DNA from: an uncultured Methanobacterium sp. | GTDB taxonomy: Archaea > Methanobacteriota > Methanobacteria > Methanobacteriales > Methanobacteriaceae | Direction: 5' to 3' | Assembly (NCBI RefSeq): GCF_963666025.1 | Contig: NZ_OY762552.1 | Coordinates: 1,054,001-1,118,000 of the forward strand | Length of the DNA stretch: 64,000 nucleotides | Part shown: in pieces, positions 57,402-64,000 of the stretch | Layout: each line of letters begins with the position of its first letter | Position numbering within the stretch: position 1 is the stretch's first letter | Made by a program: the position numbers and the translations under genes | Notes under the pieces: model-generated | What the model was told of the DNA's origin: nothing | Seen by the model: only the letters and a program-made list of their open reading frames with translations | The model's database searches: none

Positions 57402-57860
57402 ATGAAAATCGAAATAAAAAACATCCCAGAGTATCAGGTGGCCTTCATCTTAAAGAAAGGAAGTTATCAGCAGATCCCTGATACTTTAGGCAAAGTTGTG
57501 GGATGTTTAATGGCCAAAAACGTGGAAATTCAAATGCCAGTCTACGGAATATACTATAACAGTCCTATGGATGTTTCTGAAGAAGAGCTGGAATGGGAAG
57601 TTGGAGCGGCCTTCATTGGAGAATTAGAAGGAGAAACTGATATTCAAATAAAGGTTGTCCCTCAGCATGAAGCAGTTACAACTGTGTTTAAAGGACCTTA
57701 TGGTGAAGCAGCATCAGTTTACATGGATCTCATCCAGTACGCAGGAAAAAAAGACTATCAGATCGCCGGCCCTGTTCTGGAAAGTTATCTTAATGATCCT
57801 TCTGAAGTCTCTCAGAGTGAGGCTTTAACCGAAATACAATTCCCTGTGGTGAAAAAATAG
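57402..57860 (+). CDS. GyrI-like (AraC effector-binding) small-molecule binding domain protein
   Basis: A 152-residue stand-alone GyrI/BmrR-like domain: IKNIPEYQVAFILKKGSYQQIPDTLGKV, VYGIYYNSPMDVSEEELEWEVGAAF, VVPQHEAVTTVFKGPYGEA, and the closing GPVLESYLNDPSEVSQSEALTEIQFPVVKK. Such domains bind hydrophobic compounds or act as hydrolases or inhibitors. It is a close paralogue of the C-terminal half of the fused nitroreductase gene 490 bp downstream, with the same order of motifs. GGAAG precedes the ATG. Confidence 0.9.
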   Translation: MKIEIKNIPEYQVAFILKKGSYQQIPDTLGKVVGCLMAKNVEIQMPVYGIYYNSPMDVSEEELEWEVGAAFIGELEGETDIQIKVVPQHEAVTTVFKGPYGEAASVYMDLIQYAGKKDYQIAGPVLESYLNDPSEVSQSEALTEIQFPVVKK

Positions 57861-57888
57861 TTACCAACGGTGGAAAAAATAGTTACCA
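57848..57888. repeat. Tandem duplication of about 19 bp spanning the stop codon
   Basis: GGTGAAAAAATAGTTACCA (57848-57866) and GGTGGAAAAAATAGTTACCA (57869-57888). The first copy contains the last codons and TAG stop of the GyrI-like gene. Confidence 0.9.
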
Positions 57889-58346
57889 TATTTATGATCA
57901 GCCGGGATTTTGATATGTTAAACTGTTTTTAAATATTAATTTAATATTTAAAGATGCATGAGAAGTTATTGGCCGGAAGTGACTCAACAAATCACCTCAA
58001 TGTCCAGTTCGGCCAATTTCATGCTATTTCGTGAATCAATGGAATTAGGACTAATCTAACCCCCCTGACCTTCAATTTTTTCTTGAGTATTTAGACGAGG
58101 ATTATCATTTCCCCCATATTTCCCTAATTGTTGGAAATAATTACGAATATACCCTTATTTCTCAAATTGTCCAATAAATCACTAATTTATCCCAATATAA
58201 TTATTAAATGCCCTTTTAAGCCTTTTAAAACTTTAATTTCGTTTTAAAATTCTCCATCATTTATATACAATTTCAATCAACTATTCCTAACCTTCACATT
58301 ACTGAAAGTTCTAAAAATAATAAAAGTTTGTAGTTTAGGTGACAAT
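57889..58346. other. Spacer between the two GyrI-like genes
   Basis: No gene seen. An inverted repeat ATTGGCCG/CGGCCAAT (57968-57975 with 58010-58017) stands out as GC-rich in AT-rich DNA and may terminate or structure the transcript. A TATA-like TTTATATAC near 58259-58267 is the likely promoter for the nitroreductase fusion, which has GGTGACA before its ATG. Confidence 0.5.
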
Positions 58347-59411
58347 ATGAACCAAATCCTTGACACTATTAAAAGCAGAAGAAGTGTTCGTAAATATCAG
58401 GATAAGCAGATTAAAGACGAAGAGCTTGAAAAAATCCTGGAAGCTGCCATTTATGCCCCCACAGGCCATAATGACCAGCCATGGCATTTTACCATAATTC
58501 AAAATAAGGATCTGATAAATCAGATCAATGAAGGTGCCAAGGAAGTTATGAAAACAATGGATGTAGAATGGATAGCGAATATGGGGAAAGCTGAGAGTCT
58601 TAACATCTTCCACCAGGCACCAACAGTTATAATAGTCTCCGGACGAAAAGATGCCACCACACCCCTGGTTGATTGCTCAGCAGCGGTTGCCAACATGCTC
58701 CTGGCTGCAGAGAGTATGGATATTGGTTCCTGTTGGATAGGATTAGCCAAATTTTACTTCCTTAATGGGGAGAATATGGAAGAATTAAACATACCCGAAA
58801 ATTATGAAGTTCACTTCGGAGTTTCACTTGGTTATAAGGTCCGGAAAAACCCAGAAGCTCTCTTAAGACACAAAAATGTTTTTAATTATGTAGAGGTCTC
58901 ATCACAAAATATTAACAAACCGAACACCAAATTACAAATGGGTGTAACTATGGATGTAATAGAAAAAAGAATAGAAGAGACTAAAGTTGCTTATATTCCA
59001 TACAGTGGAAGTTATGACCGTATCCCAGAATATATCCAGGAAGTAGGACAGTGGGTTATGGAAAAAGGTCTTGAAATGACTGGCAGGGTTTACGGAACCT
59101 ATTTCAACAGCCCGGAAGATGTGGCTGAGGAAGATCTGCGATATGAAATCGGTTTTTCATTTGCAGGAGATGCCTTACCAGAAGACAAGATCGGTATTAA
59201 AGAAATCCCGGAACATACCGTACTATCAGCCATGCACCAGGGCCCCTATACTGAAGTAGGGCCAGTTATACACGCAGTGGTGGATTATGCCGTTGAAAAT
59301 GGCTACGACATTGTGGGACCGGTAACTGAAGTATATCTTAATGATCCGGCAGAAGTTCCTGAAAGTGAACTTTTAACCGAAGTGCAATTTCCAGTCATAA
59401 AAATCAAATAA
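58347..59411 (+). CDS. Nitroreductase-family protein fused to GyrI-like domain
   Basis: Residues 1-185 are a nitroreductase-family FMN oxidoreductase: IKSRRSVRKYQDKQI (FMN phosphate contacts), AAIYAPTGHNDQPWHF, ESMDIGSCWIGLAKF and HFGVSLGYK. A linker (about 186-205) leads to a GyrI-like domain (206-354) with VAYIPYSGSYDRIPEYI, VYGTYFNSPEDVAEEDLRYEIGFSF and VLSAMHQGPYTEVG. The stand-alone GyrI-like paralogue lies just upstream. The fusion suggests binding of a hydrophobic substrate or effector that is then reduced. Electron donor unknown (F420H2, NAD(P)H or ferredoxin). Confidence 0.88.
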   Translation: MNQILDTIKSRRSVRKYQDKQIKDEELEKILEAAIYAPTGHNDQPWHFTIIQNKDLINQINEGAKEVMKTMDVEWIANMGKAESLNIFHQAPTVIIVSGRKDATTPLVDCSAAVANMLLAAESMDIGSCWIGLAKFYFLNGENMEELNIPENYEVHFGVSLGYKVRKNPEALLRHKNVFNYVEVSSQNINKPNTKLQMGVTMDVIEKRIEETKVAYIPYSGSYDRIPEYIQEVGQWVMEKGLEMTGRVYGTYFNSPEDVAEEDLRYEIGFSFAGDALPEDKIGIKEIPEHTVLSAMHQGPYTEVGPVIHAVVDYAVENGYDIVGPVTEVYLNDPAEVPESELLTEVQFPVIKIK

Positions 59412-59811
59412 TTTTCATTAAATCTTTTTTTAACCCTTTTTTTACACTGTGCTCTCCATTAAAATCCCAAAGACCCAAAAACAAAAGTTAAGAAACATTC
59501 ATAATATTTAGGGCTGCTTAAACTTCCCTTGATTTATTTAATAATTTGGGTGTAATTTGGGCATAGCTATTTATTATTAGGATTGAATAAAATAGACTAG
59601 TTCTTACTTAATTCCAAAAGAATTAAAAGGACCACACCAAGAATCTCGTATTGCTCACGAAAATCTAAATTCAAATGTTATGCTAAAAAAAAGCTGATAG
59701 AACAAACATTTAAGAATAATGATCACAAACAATAATAAAATATATTAATAATATTAAAACTAATATTAAACACCTGGCTCGTGTTTATCTTGAATAGAAC
59801 CAGGAGGAACC
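59412..59811. other. Spacer before the NYN gene with ribosome-binding-site hairpin
   Basis: T-rich stretches at 59424-59450 may end the previous transcript; no gene is seen. Just before the next start, CCTGGCTC (59773-59780) can pair with GAACCAGG (59797-59804) with one mismatch, which would include the first part of the AGGAGG site (59802-59807). Confidence 0.5.
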
Positions 59812-60300
<489 letters not shown>

Positions 60301-60864
60301 AATAAACATTCCATTAATTTCATTACTTATTTCTTATTTTCAACACAAAAATACAATCCTCTCCTAATTTTTCTTAACAATAACCATTTTACCAGATTAA
60401 AAATAGCTCTTTTACTGAATAATGGATTATTTCCCTGAAAAAAATAATGGATTATTTTCCTAAAATAAATAAAATCTATTTATTTTCTAGATGCTCATTT
60501 TACAAAGAGAAAATTAGATGTTAAATGGCAGTTAGTCCCGCAAATTAAGAACAGGACTGTTTACTCACAATTACTGTTTATTGCTATCTGTCGGAAAATT
60601 TATATGGGATGTAAGGTCTATCTTTAAGTCCTAGAACTAATTGTTAGTTTGCAAATGCAAAGAGAAATCACCAACCTCTCAGTTATATCCTCTGGAGACG
60701 TGACTCATTTCATTGCATGATATAATAACCTTCATATAGAAAGTTCTAAAACCTTCATATAGAAAGTTCTTAAAATATCATATTAGAAAGTTATTAAGAA
60801 TTTCACGCCGGGTATTGTTATACTCTCATTATGTTAATTATTACTACTTTAAAGGTGGTTCAAA
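60301..60864. other. Long spacer or leader upstream of trkA
   Basis: No gene is visible in 564 bp. A TATA-like TTTATATG at 60599-60606 could start a transcript with a leader of roughly 235 nt before trkA, or a separate small RNA. Tandem 23-bp repeats lie at 60728-60790 (separate entry). The 60301-60590 part is AT-rich and featureless. Confidence 0.5.
60728..60790. repeat. Tandem 23-bp repeats upstream of trkA
   Basis: ACCTTCATATAGAAAGTTCT at 60728-60747 and 60751-60770 (period 23) with a third degenerate copy ending TTAGAAAG at 60783-60790. They end about 75 bp before the trkA start and could be regulator sites or simple duplication. Confidence 0.8.
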
Positions 60865-61515
60865 ATGTACGTGGTTGTAATGGGTGGGGGGAGAGTCGGA
60901 TTGAACCTGGCCTCCTTCTTAATTGCTGATGGGCATGATGTTACTTTAATTGAAAATGACGAACATTTATGTACTAATGCTGCAGCTGAACTGGATGCGT
61001 TGGTGATCTGTGGTAACGGTACTGACACCAAAACCCTGGAAGAAGCTAATGTGTCCAGTGCAAATGTATTTGTAGCAGCAACTGGAAATGACGAGGCTAA
61101 CCTGCTTGCCTGTATTCTGGTGAGGGAATTTGAACTTCCTAAAATCATTGCTAGGGTAAGTGAACCCAGCCATGCCGAAGCGTTCCGTAAGGTAGGTATT
61201 GATTCAGTTATCAGTCCTGAGATCACGGCCGCCAGTTATCTGGAAAAATTGATAATTCGACCTAAAATCGCTGACCTGGTAGTAATGGGAAAAGGTGACG
61301 CAGAATTACTTGATTTTAACCTGGAAAACGAAAAGGTAGTGGGCAAAAAAGTAGGAGATATCAGTCCCACCGAAGACTTTATAATCGTTGCGGTTTATGA
61401 AAATGGAGATATAACCATTCCAAAACCGGATATCGTCCTGAAAAAGGGTATGAAGGTTTCTATACTAGTAAAAACCAAGGCTGCCCGTGAAGTCATGAAA
61501 CGATTCACCAAGTAA
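60865..61515 (+). CDS. trkA: TrkA-family potassium transport regulator
   Basis: A 216-residue cytoplasmic RCK protein that gates a Trk/Ktr K+ transporter by nucleotide binding. Residues 1-135: MYVVVMGGGRVGLNLASFLI (Rossmann Gly-rich loop), VTLIENDE (acidic ribose contact), VICGNGTDTKTLEEANV and VFVAATGNDEANLLAC. Residues about 140-216 are the TrkA-C domain (VVGKKVGDISPTEDFIIVAVYENGD in blocks). AAAGGTGG precedes the ATG. No TrkH partner is in the window. Confidence 0.93.
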   Translation: MYVVVMGGGRVGLNLASFLIADGHDVTLIENDEHLCTNAAAELDALVICGNGTDTKTLEEANVSSANVFVAATGNDEANLLACILVREFELPKIIARVSEPSHAEAFRKVGIDSVISPEITAASYLEKLIIRPKIADLVVMGKGDAELLDFNLENEKVVGKKVGDISPTEDFIIVAVYENGDITIPKPDIVLKKGMKVSILVKTKAAREVMKRFTK

Positions 61516-61755
61516 ATTTAGTTCATTTTAAATTTATAAAAATCAGCAGATTTCATTAAATTATTCTGTTTTTAGTCTGTTTATAAATTCTATTGATTTT
61601 TCATCGGTATATTCCTTAAAAATCTATATAATGGGGCAGGTTGTCAGGTTCATGAGAACTTTAAATTTCATGGAAGATTAAATAGTAATTTCCATGTTTA
61701 GTATAATTCAGATTTTAAAGTAGATCCTATTTAAGGATCCTACCCAACCAGTTAT

Positions 61756-62106
61756 CTATTTTTTAAGCAGTTCATCTAAAATATCTATGATCTTGGGATT
61801 AGACAAACTGTAATGCACCCAAACACCTTCTTTACGCCATTTCAAAAAGCCAGCTTTTTTTAATACATTCAAGTGATGTGATACAGTTGGTTGTGGTTTT
61901 TCCATTGCAGTAAAGATTTCACAAACACACAGTTCACCATATTTTAATAAATAGATTATTTTAAGTCTGGTTGGATCTCCAAGGGCTTTTATAGAATCTG
62001 CATTTTCATATAAAACATCATCTGCAGGAATTTTGGGCTTTATCTTTTCCAGTCTCTCAATCTGGTCTGGGCCCGGTTTATCCCCACCAATTTCACATGA
62101 TTTCAT
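61756..62106 (-). CDS. arsR: ArsR/SmtB-family metalloregulator
   Basis: A 116-residue winged-helix repressor. KALGDPTRLKIIYLLKYGELCVCEIF carries the ELCVCE arsenite-binding motif (Cys pair) in helix alpha-3, then the recognition helix KPQPTVSHHLNVLKKAGFLKWRKEGVWVHYSL in two blocks. A further Cys is at position 4 (MKSCEIGGDK), possibly the third As(III) ligand. There is no ribosome binding site; TATA-like AT sequence at about 62121-62140 (minus strand) lies 25 bp from the ATG, so the mRNA may be leaderless. It is downstream of the DGC protein and ArsM fusion, same strand. Confidence 0.92.
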   Translation of the reverse strand: MKSCEIGGDKPGPDQIERLEKIKPKIPADDVLYENADSIKALGDPTRLKIIYLLKYGELCVCEIFTAMEKPQPTVSHHLNVLKKAGFLKWRKEGVWVHYSLSNPKIIDILDELLKK

Positions 62107-62241
62107 AATATTCTTTATAGATATATAATATATTTAAATTATGGATGTATTATTTATTATATGACAAAAGAACATCTTTTATTTTTTTAATTGCCATTCA
62201 ACCACATAGCTACCTGTTTAAAGAATGAAAGAGTTTGATTT

Positions 62242-62628
62242 CTATTCAAACTCTTTTAGTTCTTTTTTTATTTTCTCTTTCATGTGTCTAACACAAATTT
62301 CTCCGTTTTCATCCAATCTAGACACATCAGTGGGTTTTAAACCAGCTTCATTGAGTTCTTCCATAACATTGATGTTTTTAACTGGTTTGACACCTTTTTG
62401 TTCCAGTATCTTTAGGGTACAGTCACCATCACAGCCACTTAAGGCTACGATGGGATATTTTCTAATTAAATTTCTAAATCCATCCCTATCAGCAGAGGTA
62501 GCGCCCATACAAATAGATATGGTGTTATCAGTTTCTGCAACTGTATCTGCCGATGTTATGCGGGCTACTAAACCATATGGGCTCATCCCACTACATGCAG
62601 CCAGAGCCACTTTCTTTTTCTCACTCAT
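62242..62628 (-). CDS. DGC-domain putative zinc-binding protein
   Basis: A 128-residue protein of the DGC family (named for a conserved Asp-Gly-Cys). Cysteines are in AACSGMSPYG (Cys12), SICMGATSADRDGF (near 40), SGCDGDCTLKILEQKG (near 65 and 69) and EICVRHM. Homologues are often found beside arsenic or metal genes. Function unknown; a metal or arsenic chaperone is plausible. GGGGATATTTAAA precedes the ATG. It lies between arsR (135 bp downstream) and the ArsM-QueG fusion (119 bp upstream). Confidence 0.8.
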   Translation of the reverse strand: MSEKKKVALAACSGMSPYGLVARITSADTVAETDNTISICMGATSADRDGFRNLIRKYPIVALSGCDGDCTLKILEQKGVKPVKNINVMEELNEAGLKPTDVSRLDENGEICVRHMKEKIKKELKEFE

Positions 62629-62747
62629 TTTAAATATCCCCTAGAATACTCAATAACGATCTCCCAAATGGTATTCAGTAATGTCTCTCATGTGTAATTC
62701 GGTTAATATCTCTTAAGTGTATTCAGTTAATTATTATATCTTGAGTT

Positions 62748-64000
62748 TTAACAACCGGATTTAGAATTCTTGAGAGCCAATTTTGCATTCATTTTATCAA
62801 ATTTATTTTTAACATGATGGTATCCTTTCTCGTCAAATGGACAGTCTTCTATACAGTAAGTACAGCCCTGACTACAACCTATACATCGTTTTTGTATGAA
62901 TTCTATCTCTTTAGAACCACAGCAGCTATCGGTTTCCATCAGTGCTTTTTCAGGACAGGCTTTGATACATTTACCACATTTTTCACAGTAATCAGCTATC
63001 CATGAATGGTTATCATCATTTTTTAGGGGTAAATTTTCTATACTGGTGAATATAGCTGATATCTTTTGCCGGGGTCCAAGTTCAGGACTTATTAAAAGAC
63101 CACTCTGCCCTATCCAACCCAAACCTGCGTTCTGACCAAGCTGTGAGAAGCCTACCATGCTCCCATAGGGGTGAGCAACCTGAGTTGCAAAGCCATTTGC
63201 TCGGATAAAGTCCGAGAGTGCGTAGGTTATGTTGCCCAGTTTTGCGTAGGTTGCATCATTTAATTGCTGTGCTTCTGGACCGGGAGGTGCTTTGATAATA
63301 TTTTTACCCATTTCTAGAGTTAAAACAATTGCATTAGGATAAAGAGGTTCTTCTGTATGGATTAATTCAGGAACAACTTGTGTATATCCTATACTTACAA
63401 TGCCCATTGCGTGGGCAAATTTCTCAAAACCTTCTAAAAAATCAGGACCAGCCCTATTTTTAGGTTCATCCGGATTTTTTACCAGTGATTGATCCGGGAA
63501 TTCTCCTCCACACCCACATCCGCATTCATCACTTTTTTCTGAATCTGTTTCAGGTTGCTTATCTCCGGTTCCCCCACAACATCCCAGATCCTCATCTGGT
63601 TCTTTTTCAGAGGACCTTTCAGTACTTTCTCCACAACATTCAGGTTTATCACTATTTACTGTTTCTACTTTTAGAGCCCTTACCTGTACACTGGTTATTT
63701 TCCCCACCAGCCGTTCATCCATGTTGGGTTCTGTAAAAAAGTGCTGTTCAATGATTTCAACATCTTTAAACCCTGCTTTTTTTATGGTTTCCATGTAATC
63801 TTGTTTTTCCATGGCCCCGGCAGTGCATTCGGACCATGCCTGGAAGCTTTTACGGATTCCCTCTGGAAGTTCTCCCTCTGTAACTATATCTGATATTAAT
63901 ATTCTGCCACCATCTTTTAAAACCCTGAAAACTTCTTTAAATGCTACAGACTTGTTTGGTGTGAGGTTTATAACACAGTTACTGATTATTACATCGATGG
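62748..64000 (-). CDS. arsM: ArsM-type methyltransferase fused to QueG-like 4Fe-4S protein (5' end off window)
   Basis: The frame is open to the right edge; ATG 63812 is internal. The upstream part reads IISNCVINLTPNK, EVFRVLKDGGRILISDIV and WSECTAGAMEKQDYM, the C-terminal half of an arsenite methyltransferase, with both motif cysteines of ArsM. A Cys-rich linker (CCGE, GCCGG, CGCGCGGEF, about 63480-63640) follows, then a QueG/reductive-dehalogenase-like module: LGWIGQSGLLISPELGPRQ and two 4Fe-4S motifs, CEKCGKCIKACP and CIGCSQGCTYCIEDCP, and a terminal Cys. Together with arsR and the DGC gene it suggests arsenic methylation coupled to electron transfer. Confidence 0.88.
   Translation of the reverse strand, partial: IDVIISNCVINLTPNKSVAFKEVFRVLKDGGRILISDIVTEGELPEGIRKSFQAWSECTAGAMEKQDYMETIKKAGFKDVEIIEQHFFTEPNMDERLVGKITSVQVRALKVETVNSDKPECCGESTERSSEKEPDEDLGCCGGTGDKQPETDSEKSDECGCGCGGEFPDQSLVKNPDEPKNRAGPDFLEGFEKFAHAMGIVSIGYTQVVPELIHTEEPLYPNAIVLTLEMGKNIIKAPPGPEAQQLNDATYAKLGNITYALSDFIRANGFATQVAHPYGSMVGFSQLGQNAGLGWIGQSGLLISPELGPRQKISAIFTSIENLPLKNDDNHSWIADYCEKCGKCIKACPEKALMETDSCCGSKEIEFIQKRCIGCSQGCTYCIEDCPFDEKGYHHVKNKFDKMNAKLALKNSKSGC

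Noticed and set aside
60728..60790. Repeats before trkA as a CRISPR remnant
   Set aside because: The spacing between units is only 3 bp, no spacer-sized unique sequence exists and no cas gene is near.
62644..62730. Degenerate 23-27 bp repeats (GTATTCAGTAAT-like) between the ArsM fusion and DGC genes
   Set aside because: Suggestive, about three to four diverged units, but similarity is too weak by eye to claim.

Overview
The window looks like a chromosomal segment of a mesophilic methanogen of the order Methanobacteriales, most likely Methanobacterium. The evidence is archaeal information-processing genes (TBP, FEN-1, Rad50, Cdc48, pelota), coenzyme B biosynthesis genes (aksA and its dehydratase large subunit), a MraY-like gene suited to a pseudomurein wall, a huge adhesin-like surface protein, AT-rich spacers with TTTATATA-type promoters, and GGTGA/GGAGG ribosome binding sites. 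The gene order serB-tbp ... aksA-hacA-chorismate lyase-fen ... ahcY ... cdc48-tyrA ... pelA and a trpEGCFBAD operon with a divergent trpY match, from memory, the order in Methanothermobacter. Family names come from recognised motifs; no database search was run.

Layout. 1-1.3 kb: C-terminal part of Rad50. 1.4-7.5 kb: an accessory redox cluster (ABM-fold protein, SDR, TetR regulator, NADP-dependent secondary alcohol dehydrogenase, F420:NADP oxidoreductase, a broken SDR, a hairpin-rich spacer, aspartate dehydrogenase). The ADH/F420 reductase pair is what growth on secondary alcohols needs: alcohol electrons pass through NADPH to F420. 7.6-9.1 kb: an MFS exporter. 9.2-27.6 kb: a conserved core block covering SerB-like/coiled-coil fusion, TBP, CYTH protein, coenzyme B genes, FEN-1, two DUF2119 proteins, SAH/SIH hydrolase, Cdc48, prephenate dehydrogenase, pelota and the MraY-like enzyme. 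28-31.8 kb: a 1238-residue adhesin-like protein with an internal 345-bp perfect duplication. 32-38.2 kb: an ABC-2 exporter with a divergent TrmB regulator, a MurG-like glycosyltransferase, a flavin disulfide oxidoreductase and HypC.

38.4-46.1 kb: TrpY and the complete trpEGCFBAD operon, with three TRP-box-like sites between them, two of which bracket the trpE TATA box. 46.2-53.7 kb: a metal region with a CPC-type Zn/Cd P-type ATPase, tRNA-Ser(CGA), a CPBP protease/zinc ribbon/RDD fusion, a CPH-type Cu P-type ATPase and a divergent MarR regulator with twin palindromic operators. 53.8-61.5 kb: flavodoxin-fold proteins, a CDP-alcohol phosphotransferase, a methyltransferase, a TMEM175-like channel, two GyrI-like proteins (one fused to a nitroreductase), a NYN-domain protein and TrkA. 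61.7-64 kb: an arsenic-type cluster on the minus strand: ArsR, a DGC-family protein and an ArsM methyltransferase fused to a QueG-like 4Fe-4S module that runs off the window end.

The most notable points are several unusual fusions (ArsM-QueG-like, TyrA-FDX-ACB, SerB-coiled coil, nitroreductase-GyrI, CPBP-RDD), the readable regulatory sites of trpY/trpE, marR/copB and the Zn ATPase, and a recurrent pattern of short (16-23 bp) two- or three-copy tandem duplications, mostly just behind genes, at about ten places. I see no CRISPR array, insertion sequence, rRNA or prophage.
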